Assembly: GCA_903839865.1 (NCBI GenBank)
Contig: CAIMEE010000594.1
Span: 1-42,670 of the forward strand
Reading direction: 5' to 3'
From: Enhydrobacter aerosaccus
Lineage (GTDB): Bacteria; Pseudomonadota; Alphaproteobacteria; Reyranellales; Reyranellaceae
Length of the DNA stretch: 42,670 nt
Shown: positions 24,175-32,983 of the stretch, one piece after another
Position numbering within the stretch: the first letter of the stretch is position 1
How the letters are laid out: each line of letters starts with the position of its first letter
Translations under genes and position numbers: made by a program
The notes under the pieces: generated by a model
Database searches by the model: none
Seen by the model: the letters and a program-made list of their open reading frames with translations, nothing else
What the model was told of the DNA's origin: nothing

Positions 24175-25512
24175 ATGGCGTCCACGGTGAATGCGGGCCC
24201 GCGGCTCGATCGGCTGCCTATTTCTTCGTTCCACTACCGTATCTTCTGGCTGATCGGCGCCGGCATGTTCTTCGACGGCTACGACCTCTACGTCGGGGCG
24301 TCGGTCCTTGGTGCCGCAGTGCAGACCAAGTTCGCGGTCCTCTCTCAGGTGCCGGAGTTCATCTCCTGGACCTTCGTCGGGATGACGATCGGCGCGGTGA
24401 TTGCGGGCTTCCTCGGCGACAAATACGGCCGGCGCTTCACGTATCAATTCAATCTGGTTGTCTTCGGTCTGGCCTCGTTCGCGGCTGCGGCCGCGCCGAC
24501 CATGGATTGGCTGATCGCCGCACGCTTCGTCATGGGCCTTGGCCTGGGCGCCGAAATCGTGGTCGGGTATTCGACCATGACGGAGTTCGTGCCGCCAGCG
24601 TCGCGTGGCCGCTGGATGGCGTTCATGGCCTTCATCGTGGTGGCGGGCTTTCCCGCGACCTCGATCATCAGCACTTTTGTCGTGCCGAACTTCGGCTGGC
24701 GGCCGATGTTCGCCATCGCGGGCGTCGGCGCCCTGGTCGTCTGGTACCTGCGCAAGAACCTGCCAGAGAGCCCGCGCTGGCTCGAGGCCAATGGCAAGAC
24801 GGCGGAAGCCGAGGCGTTGATGCTGGAGATCGAGCGCGAGGCTTCGGGCGGCAGGGCGCTGCCGCCGCCGCTCCCGGCCGCTCCGGTCGTGGAATACACC
24901 TTCGGCTCGCTGTTCAGCTCGACCCTGTTCCCGCGGCTGGTCGTGGGCTGCGTCGTGCTGGTGACTGTCAACACACTGATCTTCGGCTTCGTGAACTGGC
25001 TGCCGACCTTCTTCGGCCAGCAGGGCATCAGCATCACCAAGTCGCTCACCTACACGATGGTGTTGGCGAGTGGTTCGCTGGTCGGCTGCGCCATCGGCGC
25101 GGGGTGTGCGGATTGGTTCGGACGCAAGCCCACGATCATCGGCGCGTCGCTCCTCAGCATCGCGGCAGGCTGGGCCTATCCCTACATGGTCGATCCGGCG
25201 ATGCTGCTCAGCGTCGGCTTCGTGCTGATCGTGGGCATCTACATCCTCACCGCTGTGCTCTACGGCGTTTACACGACGGAGCTGTTCCCGACGGAAATCC
25301 GCCTGCGGGCCAACGGCCTGTGCAACATGCTGGGACGCGGCGCGACGGTTGTCTCGCCGTTCATCGTGCTGTCGCTGTTCAAGAGCTACGGCGTGCAAGG
25401 CGTGCTGGCCTTGATGATCGGCCTGCTGATTGTCCAGATCATCGTCGTGGCGATCTGGGGCATCGAGACCAACAAGCGCGGCCTCGAACAACTCGACGGA
25501 AGCAAAGCCTGA
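24175..25512 (+). CDS. MFS transporter (sugar/organic acid porter type)
   Basis: A 445-residue, 12-span major facilitator permease of the inner membrane. FFDGYDLYVGAS in the first span and GDKYGRRFTYQ between spans 2 and 3 are classic for metabolite:H+ symporters including aromatic acid carriers. NLPESPRWLEANGK and the cytoplasmic loop around residues 200-240 follow, then DWFGRKPTIIGAS and TELFPTEIRLRANG in the second half. A G-rich ribosome site (GGGGGG) lies 9 bases before the ATG. It diverges from the hydrolase/CoxL genes, suggesting uptake of their substrate (inference). The GNAT gene overlaps its stop. Confidence 0.92.
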   Translation: MASTVNAGPRLDRLPISSFHYRIFWLIGAGMFFDGYDLYVGASVLGAAVQTKFAVLSQVPEFISWTFVGMTIGAVIAGFLGDKYGRRFTYQFNLVVFGLASFAAAAAPTMDWLIAARFVMGLGLGAEIVVGYSTMTEFVPPASRGRWMAFMAFIVVAGFPATSIISTFVVPNFGWRPMFAIAGVGALVVWYLRKNLPESPRWLEANGKTAEAEALMLEIEREASGGRALPPPLPAAPVVEYTFGSLFSSTLFPRLVVGCVVLVTVNTLIFGFVNWLPTFFGQQGISITKSLTYTMVLASGSLVGCAIGAGCADWFGRKPTIIGASLLSIAAGWAYPYMVDPAMLLSVGFVLIVGIYILTAVLYGVYTTELFPTEIRLRANGLCNMLGRGATVVSPFIVLSLFKSYGVQGVLALMIGLLIVQIIVVAIWGIETNKRGLEQLDGSKA

Positions 25513-26012
25513 CCGTTACGCTCCACGACTTGCGCGAGCGGCCGCACTATGCGGCCGCTGTCGGCGAGCGAATCTGGCGTGCGTTCTGGCGCAACAAGGG
25601 AAAGCCGCTGAAGGCCCTTCAGAACGGCATGCGGAATTTCCTCGAGCCGCAGACGCGCATCCCGTTCGCGCTGGTGGCAGAGCGTGATGGCAGGTTGTGC
25701 GGCAATGCCCTGGTGATCGAGAGCGACGAGTCCTCGCGTCCAAACCTCACGCCCTGGCTCGCGGCGCTGTGGGTCGACGAAGACACGCGCAAACAGGGTG
25801 TGGCGGCGGCCCTGCTGGAGGAAGCCATTCGCCGAACCGCCGCACTTGGTGTCGGGCAACTTTACCTCATCGCGCGCCCGGCGCTGCGCGACTTCTACGC
25901 CCGGCACGGATGGGAACCGATCGAGGATGGCGTCGGCGAGGCACGCCTCACCGGGCACCGCTACATCATTCCCGGGGCGCCCAGGTCCGAGCCGTCGATC
26001 ATCCGCGAATAG
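25509..26012 (+). CDS. GNAT-family N-acetyltransferase
   Basis: A 167-residue GNAT beginning TVTLHDLRERPHYAAAVGE after the initiator. The acetyl-CoA loop is LWVDEDTRKQGVAAALLEEA (~82-101), and LYLIARPALRDFYARHGWEPI gives the usual C-terminal strand and Tyr. The preferred start is CTG at 25509, overlapping the MFS stop as CTGA, with GGAAG 6 bases upstream. The next candidate, TTG at 25530, lacks a ribosome site and removes seven residues. Its last 52 bases overlap the end of the convergent oxidase gene, an unusually long antisense overlap here. The acceptor substrate is unknown. Confidence 0.85.
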   Translation: MTVTLHDLRERPHYAAAVGERIWRAFWRNKGKPLKALQNGMRNFLEPQTRIPFALVAERDGRLCGNALVIESDESSRPNLTPWLAALWVDEDTRKQGVAAALLEEAIRRTAALGVGQLYLIARPALRDFYARHGWEPIEDGVGEARLTGHRYIIPGAPRSEPSIIRE

Positions 26013-27304
26013 CGATAGGGATAGGGATCGACGATCGGCGGATCGCCGGCGACGATATCCGCAGCGAGGCGTCCGGCGGCAGGACCGATGCCGAAGCCAT
26101 GGCCGGTGAAGCCGGTCGACAGATAGAGGCCCGGGAGGGGATCGACGGCCGAGATCACCGGAATGCCGTCGGGCGTGGAATCGATGAGCCCACCCCAGGA
26201 ATGGCCGACCTCCAGGCCCTTGAGCACGGGATAGTGCTCGGCAAGCCTGGTGAGACCTTCCTGCACGAGTTTCGGATCGGCGCCGGGATCGAGCGTGCGG
26301 CAACGCTCGAACGGCGACACGCGATCGAACGACCAGCGCGCGAAGGACTCCGGGCCGTCAAAGAACGAGCGGCCGACTCCCAGCGTTACGCCTTTCCATC
26401 TCTTTTTCAGGGTCGGCCAGAAGTCGAGGGTGTAGATCAGACCTTGCGGTGACAATTCGACCAATCCCCGGCCACCGAGACCGACGGTGTAACCGCCGTC
26501 GAGCCGCCGGCGAATGGTGACGTCCGGGACGGAGATACCGCCTTCGGTGATCTGGGGCGCGGCCTTGGTGAAGAACGAGGTCGAGCGCACGCCGGCTTGC
26601 GGCAGGCGGAGGCCGTGGCGCCGGCAGAACAGCGAACTCCACGCGCCGCCCGCGCACAGGACTTTCTGCGCACGAATGCGGCCGCGCTCGGTGATGACTC
26701 CGCTCACTCGACCGGCCTCGATGTCGAGACCACGCGCGGCGCAATTCTGGTGAATGGTGGCGCCGTGCCGGCGTGCGGCTTCTGCCAGCGCAGGACCCGC
26801 GAGCGCAGGCTCGGCGCGGCCGTCGCTCGGGGAATGAATGCCCCCGATCCAGTCACCGGTACTGCCGGGCGTCATCGCCTTGGCTTCGGCGGGCGTCAGG
26901 ATGTGGCTGTGCATCTGGTGCTCGCGCGCCTTCAGCGTCCACGCTTCCCACTCGGCGAAATCGGCGGGTCGGTCGGTGACATAAACAAGACCGGTGCGGC
27001 GGAAGCCCGTCTCGGCATTCAGTTCGCGGTTGAGCTCGCCCCAGATCTCGAGGCTCTTCATGGCGAGCGGCAACTCGCGCAGGTCGCGATGCTGCTGGCG
27101 GCACCAGCCCCAGTTCCGGCTCGTCTGCTCGCCGCCGACCACTCCCTTCTCGATCAGCGCCACGGAATGGCCCTTCTTCGCGAGATAGTAGGCGGCCGCG
27201 CTGCCGGCCATGCCGGCGCCGATAACGACGACATCTACGGACGCCGGCAGCTTGTCGTCACTCACAACCGGTTGAACGGGTACGGGCATAGTTCCTACTA
27301 GCAT
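25961..27304 (-). CDS. FAD-dependent oxidoreductase (DadA/glycine oxidase-like)
   Basis: A 447-residue DAO-superfamily flavoenzyme that oxidises amines or amino acids. The FAD-binding Rossmann motif is VVVIGAGMAGSAAAYYLAKKG (~25-45; key GAGMAG). TSRNWGWCRQQHRDLRE is the flavin-contact loop, and VLCAGGAWSSLF and the C-terminal TGFTGHGFGIGPAAGRLAADIV are typical of the family. The start is uncertain: ATG 27304 has no ribosome site, while ATG 27289 (MPVPVQP) has AGGA only 3 bases away. The C-terminus overlaps the GNAT gene by 52 bases. It is divergent from the acyl-CoA dehydrogenases with a 54-base gap. The substrate is not identifiable. Confidence 0.88.
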   Translation of the reverse strand: MLVGTMPVPVQPVVSDDKLPASVDVVVIGAGMAGSAAAYYLAKKGHSVALIEKGVVGGEQTSRNWGWCRQQHRDLRELPLAMKSLEIWGELNRELNAETGFRRTGLVYVTDRPADFAEWEAWTLKAREHQMHSHILTPAEAKAMTPGSTGDWIGGIHSPSDGRAEPALAGPALAEAARRHGATIHQNCAARGLDIEAGRVSGVITERGRIRAQKVLCAGGAWSSLFCRRHGLRLPQAGVRSTSFFTKAAPQITEGGISVPDVTIRRRLDGGYTVGLGGRGLVELSPQGLIYTLDFWPTLKKRWKGVTLGVGRSFFDGPESFARWSFDRVSPFERCRTLDPGADPKLVQEGLTRLAEHYPVLKGLEVGHSWGGLIDSTPDGIPVISAVDPLPGLYLSTGFTGHGFGIGPAAGRLAADIVAGDPPIVDPYPYRYSRMIDGSDLGAPGMM

Positions 27305-27358
27305 GCTTTACGGGCTGGAACCGGGCGCGGTACCCTCAGTTCCCAAAAGGAGTCTCCA

Positions 27359-28569
27359 ATGGACCTGAGTTTCGGCAAAGAGGAAATCGCCTTCCAGCAG
27401 GAAGTCCGCGACTGGCTGAAGGACAATTTGACCCCCGAGATCATGGGCGAGATCAAGGCCGGCCGGAACGCCTACATGTCGAAGGAGCGCCTGATCGACT
27501 GGCAGAAGCGCCTGGCGAAAAAGGGCTGGCTCTGCACCGGCTGGCCCAAGGAATTCGGCGGACCGGGATTCACCACGACGCAGAAGTATATTCTCGAGAT
27601 GGAGATGGCGAAGGCCGGTGCACCCGGCACCTCGCCGTTCGGCCCCAAGATGTGCGCGCCGGTGATCATGAAGTACGGCTCCGACGCGCAGAAGAAGCAG
27701 CACCTGCCGCCGATGCTGAACTCCGACCTGATCTGGTGCCAGGGCTACTCCGAACCGGGCTCGGGCTCCGACCTCGCGAGCCTGCGCACCAAGGCCGAAC
27801 GCCAGGGCGATTTCTACATCGTGAACGGCCAGAAGACCTGGACGACGCTCGCGCAGACCGCGACTGGATTTTCTGTCTCGTGCGCACGTCGAACGAGGGC
27901 AAACGCCAGGAGGGAATCTCGTTCCTGCTGATCGACATGAAGACGCCGGGCATCTCGGTCGAGCCGATCATCACCGCCGACGGCAACCGCGCCGGCACGC
28001 AGGAGGTGAACTCGGTGTTCTTCACTGACGTGAAGGTGCCGGTCTCCAACCGCGTCGGCGAGGAGAACATGGGCTGGACCTACGCAAAGTACCTGCTCGA
28101 GTTCGAGCGCGGCGGCAATCCCTACAGCCCGCGCCTGCGTTCGGGATTCGAGCGCCTGAAGCGGCTCGCACAGGCGCAGCCCGAAGGTGAGGACTCGATC
28201 ATGGCCGATGCCGCGTGGCGCGAGAAGCTCGCGCGCATGGACATCGAGATCTCGGGCCTCGAGATGTTCGAGCAGGAGTTCTATTCCAAGCTCGCCTCGG
28301 GCCAGAACCCGGGCCCGCTGTCGTCGATGATCAAGCTGCGCGGCACGGAGGTCATGCAGCAGGTCCAGGAATTCGCGGTCGAGGCCGTGGGTTGGTACTC
28401 GATGCCGTTCCCCGAGCAGCGCGCCTGGAACTCCAACGTCGAGCCGATCGGGCCGGAGGGCGCCGACGTGCTGGCGCCGCGCTACTTCAACGGCCGCAAG
28501 ATGACGATCTACGGCGGCTCATCCGAAGTGCAGCGCGGGATCATGTCCAAGGTGATGTTGGGGCTTTAA
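27359..28569 (+). pseudogene. Acyl-CoA dehydrogenase interrupted by a one-base frameshift
   Basis: The first frame (27359-27931) reads MDLSFGKEEIAFQQEVRDWL through NGQKTWTTLAQTA, then loses similarity. The matching continuation, DWIFCLVRTSNEGKRQEG to the C-terminal YGGSSEVQRGIMSKVMLGL, lies in the next frame and ends at 28569. The intact neighbour reads NGQKIWTTNAHFADWIFCLVRTSNEGK across this point, so one base (probably a C of GCCGAC) is missing at about 27859-27863. With it restored the product would be 403 residues versus 404 for the neighbour. It is either a recent inactivating deletion or a sequencing error, and apart from this shift the coding pattern is fully preserved. GGAG lies about 9 bases before the ATG. 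Confidence 0.88.
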
Positions 28570-28572
28570 GTT

Positions 28573-29787
28573 ATGGACCTAGCCTTCAACGTCGAGGAAC
28601 TCGCCTTCCAGAAGGAAGTGCGCGACTGGATTGCCGCCAACATGCCGGCGGAGGTGGCGGAGGAGAGCCGTCGCAGCCGCACCAGCCATGTTTCCAAGGA
28701 GCGGCTGCTGCAGTGGCAGAAGAAGCTCGCGGGCAAGGGCTGGCTCTGCCCGAACTGGCCGAAGGAATATGGCGGGCCGGGCTGGAACTCGACGCAAAAA
28801 TTCATCTTCGAGATGGAGATGGCGCGCGCCGACTCTCCCTACCTGTCGTCGTTCAGCATCAAGATGGTGGCGCCGGTCCTGATGAAGTACGGCAGCGATG
28901 CGCAGAAGAAGCGCTTCCTGCCCAAGATCGCCGCGGCTGAGGAACTCTGGTGTCAGGGCTATTCCGAGCCGGGCTCGGGGTCCGACCTGGCGTCATTGCG
29001 CACCAAGGCTGAGCGGCAGGGCGATCATTATCTCGTCAACGGCCAGAAGATCTGGACGACCAACGCGCACTTCGCCGACTGGATCTTCTGTCTGGTGCGC
29101 ACCTCCAACGAGGGCAAGCGGCAGGAGGGCATTTCCTTCCTGCTGATCGACATGACGTCGCCGGGCATCAAGATCGATCCGATCTACCTGGTCGATGGCA
29201 CGCGCACGCCGATGCGGCACGAGGTCAACCAGGTCTTCTTCACCGACGTAAAGGTGCCGGTCGAGAACCTGGTTGGCGAGGAGAACAAGGGCTGGACCTA
29301 TGCCAAGTACCTGCTCGAGTTCGAGCGGGGAGGGCAGGCTTTCGGCCCCCGCCTGCGCAAGGCCTATCGGCACCTGCAGACGCTGTCGAAGAGCCAGATG
29401 GATGCGGGCGAGCCGCTGTCGGCCAATCCGAACTGGCGCGAGAAGATGGCGGCTCTCGAGATGGAGATCGACGCCGTCGAGATGAACGAGCTGCTCTTCT
29501 ATTCGAGCATGAAGTCCGGCCAGAACCCGGGCACCCAGGCCTCGATCGTCAAGATGCGCGGCACCGAAGTCGGGCAGAAGGTGACCGAACTCGCGGTCGA
29601 GGCGGTCGGCTGGTACGGCCTGCCGTTCACCGAGTTGCGTAACTACGACAGCAACATCGTGCCGGTCGGCGGCGAATACGTCGACGACGTATCGCCGCGC
29701 TACTTCAACACGCGCAAGACCACGATCTATGGCGGATCGTCGGAGGTGCAACGCAACGTGCTCGCCAAAGCAATGCTGGAGCTTTGA
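28573..29787 (+). CDS. Acyl-CoA dehydrogenase family protein
   Basis: A 404-residue flavoprotein that introduces an alpha,beta double bond into an acyl-CoA, passing electrons to ETF. MDLAFNVEELAFQKEVRDW opens the N-terminal helical domain. WCQGYSEPGSGSDLASLRT (~135-153) is the family's FAD/substrate signature, DVKVPVENLVGEENKGW lies in the beta domain, and IYGGSSEVQRNVLAKAMLEL ends the C-terminal helices. It starts 3 bases after the stop of the frameshifted paralogue and shares its whole layout, so the pair arose by tandem duplication or encodes a hetero-oligomer. The chain or ring specificity is unknown. Confidence 0.93.
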   Translation: MDLAFNVEELAFQKEVRDWIAANMPAEVAEESRRSRTSHVSKERLLQWQKKLAGKGWLCPNWPKEYGGPGWNSTQKFIFEMEMARADSPYLSSFSIKMVAPVLMKYGSDAQKKRFLPKIAAAEELWCQGYSEPGSGSDLASLRTKAERQGDHYLVNGQKIWTTNAHFADWIFCLVRTSNEGKRQEGISFLLIDMTSPGIKIDPIYLVDGTRTPMRHEVNQVFFTDVKVPVENLVGEENKGWTYAKYLLEFERGGQAFGPRLRKAYRHLQTLSKSQMDAGEPLSANPNWREKMAALEMEIDAVEMNELLFYSSMKSGQNPGTQASIVKMRGTEVGQKVTELAVEAVGWYGLPFTELRNYDSNIVPVGGEYVDDVSPRYFNTRKTTIYGGSSEVQRNVLAKAMLEL

Positions 29788-29789
29788 TC

Positions 29790-30083
29790 ATGAAGACCAT
29801 GCAAAGACTGCTGCTGCTGCTGCTTGCCGCCGGTGTCACCCTGTCCTCGGCGGCTTCTGCGCAGAGTGCCGCCGACGCGCGCTATTGCGACAAGCTCGTC
29901 GGGCGTTATCGCACCTACGTCAACAATCCCGAGGATCCGAAGCCCGCCTTCCAGTCGCCGGTTGCGTCGCATGAGAATGCGATCGCGAACTGCAAGAGCG
30001 GCAACACGGCGGCCGGCATTCCCGTGCTCGAGCAGATTTTACGCGACAACAAGTTCACCCTGCCGTCGCGCGGTGAGGGCTGA
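29790..30083 (+). CDS. Small exported protein of unknown function
   Basis: A 97-residue protein with a signal peptide (MKTMQRLLLLLLAAGVTLSSAASA, cleavage before QSAADARYC). The mature ~73 residues contain two cysteines (ARYCDKL and ANCKSG) that could form one disulfide in the periplasm. It is co-oriented and tightly packed: 2 bases after the acyl-CoA dehydrogenase and directly abutting the aldo/keto reductase, so probably part of their transcript. A TTG at 29784 would add two residues. I recognise no family. The length and hydrophobic leader make it a credible gene rather than a shadow frame. Confidence 0.75.
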   Translation: MKTMQRLLLLLLAAGVTLSSAASAQSAADARYCDKLVGRYRTYVNNPEDPKPAFQSPVASHENAIANCKSGNTAAGIPVLEQILRDNKFTLPSRGEG

Positions 30084-31100
30084 ATGCACTATCGCAATCT
30101 CGGCCGGGCGGGCCTCCGGGTTTCCGAGATCTGCCTCGGCACGATGACGTTCGGCAACGGCGCCGACCAGGACGGTGCCACGAAGATGGTGAACGCCGCG
30201 CTCGATGCGGGGCTGACCTTCTTCGACACCGCCAATTCCTACGTCGGCGGCACGTCGGAGACGATGCTGGGCGTGGCGCTCAAGGGAAAGCGCCACGACG
30301 CCATCATTGCATCGAAGTTCTTCAATCCGATGGGGCATCGGCCCAACGATTCGGGCAATTCACGGCTACACATCAAGCAGCAGATCGAAGGCAGCCTGAA
30401 GCGCCTGCATACCGACTATCTCGATGTCTACTTCGTCCATCACGTCGATCATACGACGCCGCTCGAGGAAGTGCTGCGCGCCCTCGACGATCTCGTGCGC
30501 GACGGCAAGATCCTCTACACCGCCTGCTCGAACTACGAGGCGTGGCGGCTGATGGAGGCGATGTGGATCAGCGACACCAAGGGCTGGGAGCGCTTCGCCT
30601 GTTATCAGCCGCAGTACAGCCTGGTGGTGCGCGATATCGACGAGGAGATCGTGCCGGCGATCGAGCTCAAGGGCCTGGGCTGCGTGGCGTGGTCGCCGCT
30701 CGCCGGCGGCTATCTCACCGGCAAGTACCTGCCGGGCAGCCTCAAGGTCCAGGGCAGCCGCTCGGCCGAAGGGTGGGGCTTCCAGAGCAAGTTCTTCGCC
30801 CCCAATCATAGCGAGATCCTGCAGACGCTGCTCGATGTGTCCAAGGAAATCGGCAAGCCGCCGGCGCAGGTGGCCTTGCGCTGGGTGATGGACCAGCCGT
30901 TCATGACATCGGCGATCGTGGGCGCCCGAAATGTCGAGCAACTCGGCGAGACTTTGAAGTCGGGCGGCTGGCGGCTCTCCGCGGAAGCACTGGAGAAACT
31001 GAGCAAGGTCTCGGCTCAGCCGACGCGCTATCCACGCGCCTTCGAGGATCCGATGCCGGCGCGTCGCGCCTCTGCCCTCAAAATGCCGGGGATGACGTGA
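30084..31100 (+). CDS. Aldo/keto reductase
   Basis: A 338-residue NAD(P)H-dependent (alpha/beta)8 reductase. The catalytic tetrad is in place: Asp and Tyr in FFDTANSYVGG (~47-57), Lys in IIASKFFNP and His in VYFVHHVDH. The cofactor end is seen in VAWSPLAGGYLTGKYLPG and in SAIVGARNVEQLGETL. It resembles the YajO/Gcy-type general reductases that act on aldehydes and ketones. It starts immediately after the stop of the small exported protein, with a weak ribosome site, and is followed by the ABC gene after 23 bases. Substrate unknown. Confidence 0.93.
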   Translation: MHYRNLGRAGLRVSEICLGTMTFGNGADQDGATKMVNAALDAGLTFFDTANSYVGGTSETMLGVALKGKRHDAIIASKFFNPMGHRPNDSGNSRLHIKQQIEGSLKRLHTDYLDVYFVHHVDHTTPLEEVLRALDDLVRDGKILYTACSNYEAWRLMEAMWISDTKGWERFACYQPQYSLVVRDIDEEIVPAIELKGLGCVAWSPLAGGYLTGKYLPGSLKVQGSRSAEGWGFQSKFFAPNHSEILQTLLDVSKEIGKPPAQVALRWVMDQPFMTSAIVGARNVEQLGETLKSGGWRLSAEALEKLSKVSAQPTRYPRAFEDPMPARRASALKMPGMT

Positions 31101-31123
31101 ACATTGGGCCGTAATCCGGTCTG

Positions 31124-32983
31124 ATGAGCCTCCCCCGCACGATTCCCCAACCGCGCACCTTCCGGGAGCGCTTCGGTGCGCTGCGCACCTTGCGGCCCTT
31201 CGTGGTCATGATCTGGCAGACGAGCCCCGGCCTTACGTTGGGACTGCTGCTGCTGCGCTTCGTGCGCGCGCTGCTGCCCGTGGCTAGTCTCTACATCGGC
31301 AAGCTGATCATCGATGATGTCGTGAAGCTTGTGGCGTTGCCGGACCGGCCGGTGACGTTCCAGGACTGGATGGCGAGCGGGCAGCTGAAGGGACTGGCGG
31401 CCTTGCTCCTGGCCGAGTTCGCGCTCGCGGTGTTGTCGGACGTGCTGGGCAGGGTGGTGTCGCTGGTCGACAGCCTGTTGTCGGAGCGCGTGACCAACCT
31501 GTCGAGCGTGCGGCTGATGGAGCATGCCGCGACCCTGGACCTCGAGGATTTCGAGGATGCCGAATTCCAGGACCAGCTCGAGCGCGCACGCCGCCAGACC
31601 AGCGGCCGTCTCACGCTGATGGGGCAGCTCTTCAGCCAGGCGCAGGACATGGTGACGGTCGCGAGCTTTGCCGCCGGCCTGGTGGTCTATGCGCCGTGGC
31701 TGATCGCGCTCCTGCTCGTGGCGCTGATCCCGGCCTTCCTCGGCGAGGCGCATTTCAATGCCCAAACTTACACGCTCGACTACGGCCGCACGCCGGAGCG
31801 GCGCGAGCTCGACTATGTGCGCCAGACGGCGGCCAGCGTCGAGACCGCCAAGGAAGTGAAGATCTTCGGGCTGAACGGCTTTCTGATCGCCCAGTACAAG
31901 CGATTGGCCGCGTTGTTCTACGACGCCAACCGCGCACTCGCGGTGCGCCGCGCCGTGTGGGGCGGGATTTTCACGACCATGGGCACGATCGGCTACTACG
32001 CGGCCTATGCCTACATCGCCTGGCGCACGCTGGAAGGCGAATTCTCCATCGGCGATCTAACCTTCCTCGCGGGCTCGTTCCTGCGCCTGCGGACGCTGCT
32101 CGAGGGCCTGCTGACCGGCTTCTCGTCGACGGCGGGGCAGGCGCTCTATCTCAACGACCTTTTCTCGTTCTTCGAGACGCGGCCCGAGATTCTGTCGCCC
32201 GCGACTCCGATCCCGTTTCCCCAGCCGATCAAGCAAGGCTTCGTGTTCGAGGATGTGGGCTTCATCTATCCCGGCGCCGAGCGCTGGGCCGTGCGCCATC
32301 TCAGTTTCACCCTGCAGGCGGGCGAGGTCGTGGCGCTGGTGGGCGAGAACGGTGCCGGAAAGACGACGCTCGTGAAGCTGCTCACCCGTCTTTACGATCC
32401 CGACGAGGGCCGCATCCTGCTCGACGGGCGCGACCTGCGCGACTACGCGCTCGACGACCTGCGCGGCAGCATGGGCGTCATCTTCCAGGATTTCGTGCGC
32501 TACAACTTCACCGCCGGCGAGAACATCGCGGTCGGCCGTATCGAGGCGCGGGGCGACCACGAACGCATCGTGCGCGCCGCTCGGCGCAGCCAGGCCGACC
32601 AGGTGATCGAGCGCCTGCCGGGCGGTTACGACCAGCGCATCGGCAAGCGGTTCAAGAACGGCGTCGAGCTGTCGGGCGGAGAATGGCAGAAGGTCGCCAT
32701 CGCGCGCGCCTACATGCGGGAGGCGGACGTGCTGATCCTCGACGAGCCGACAGCGGCGCTCGACGCGCGCGCCGAATTCGAGGTCTTCCAGCGCTTCAAG
32801 GAGTTGAGCGCGGGCAAGACCGCAGTGCTGATCTCGCACCGGTTCTCGAGCGTGAGGATGGCCGACCGCATCTTCGTGTTGGCCGACGGCAGAGTGGCGG
32901 ACGCCGGAACGCATGAAGAGTTGGTTTCGCGGCCGGGCCTTTACGCAGAACTCTTCGAATTGCAGGCCGCCGGGTATCGCTAG
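31124..32983 (+). CDS. ABC exporter, fused membrane and ATPase domains
   Basis: A 619-residue half-transporter that would dimerise in the inner membrane to export lipid, peptide or drug-like compounds. Residues ~30-340 form the membrane domain, with hydrophobic spans near 35-60, 88-110, 175-205 and 278-300 and the coupling segment AKEVKIFGLNGFL. The ATPase follows from ~375: Walker A GENGAGKTTL (~407), Q-loop FQDFVRYN, signature ELSGGEWQK (~516), Walker B VLILDEPTAALD (~536) and H-loop ISHRFS (~570). All catalytic residues are intact. Its stop codon overlaps that of the convergent exported protein within the palindrome CTAG. Confidence 0.93.
   Translation: MSLPRTIPQPRTFRERFGALRTLRPFVVMIWQTSPGLTLGLLLLRFVRALLPVASLYIGKLIIDDVVKLVALPDRPVTFQDWMASGQLKGLAALLLAEFALAVLSDVLGRVVSLVDSLLSERVTNLSSVRLMEHAATLDLEDFEDAEFQDQLERARRQTSGRLTLMGQLFSQAQDMVTVASFAAGLVVYAPWLIALLLVALIPAFLGEAHFNAQTYTLDYGRTPERRELDYVRQTAASVETAKEVKIFGLNGFLIAQYKRLAALFYDANRALAVRRAVWGGIFTTMGTIGYYAAYAYIAWRTLEGEFSIGDLTFLAGSFLRLRTLLEGLLTGFSSTAGQALYLNDLFSFFETRPEILSPATPIPFPQPIKQGFVFEDVGFIYPGAERWAVRHLSFTLQAGEVVALVGENGAGKTTLVKLLTRLYDPDEGRILLDGRDLRDYALDDLRGSMGVIFQDFVRYNFTAGENIAVGRIEARGDHERIVRAARRSQADQVIERLPGGYDQRIGKRFKNGVELSGGEWQKVAIARAYMREADVLILDEPTAALDARAEFEVFQRFKELSAGKTAVLISHRFSSVRMADRIFVLADGRVADAGTHEELVSRPGLYAELFELQAAGYR

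Noticed and set aside
23421..26012. Plus-strand open frame of 863 codons ending with the GNAT
   Set aside because: Only the last 167 residues make sense (the GNAT). The rest is antisense to the hydrolase or out of frame with the MFS gene.
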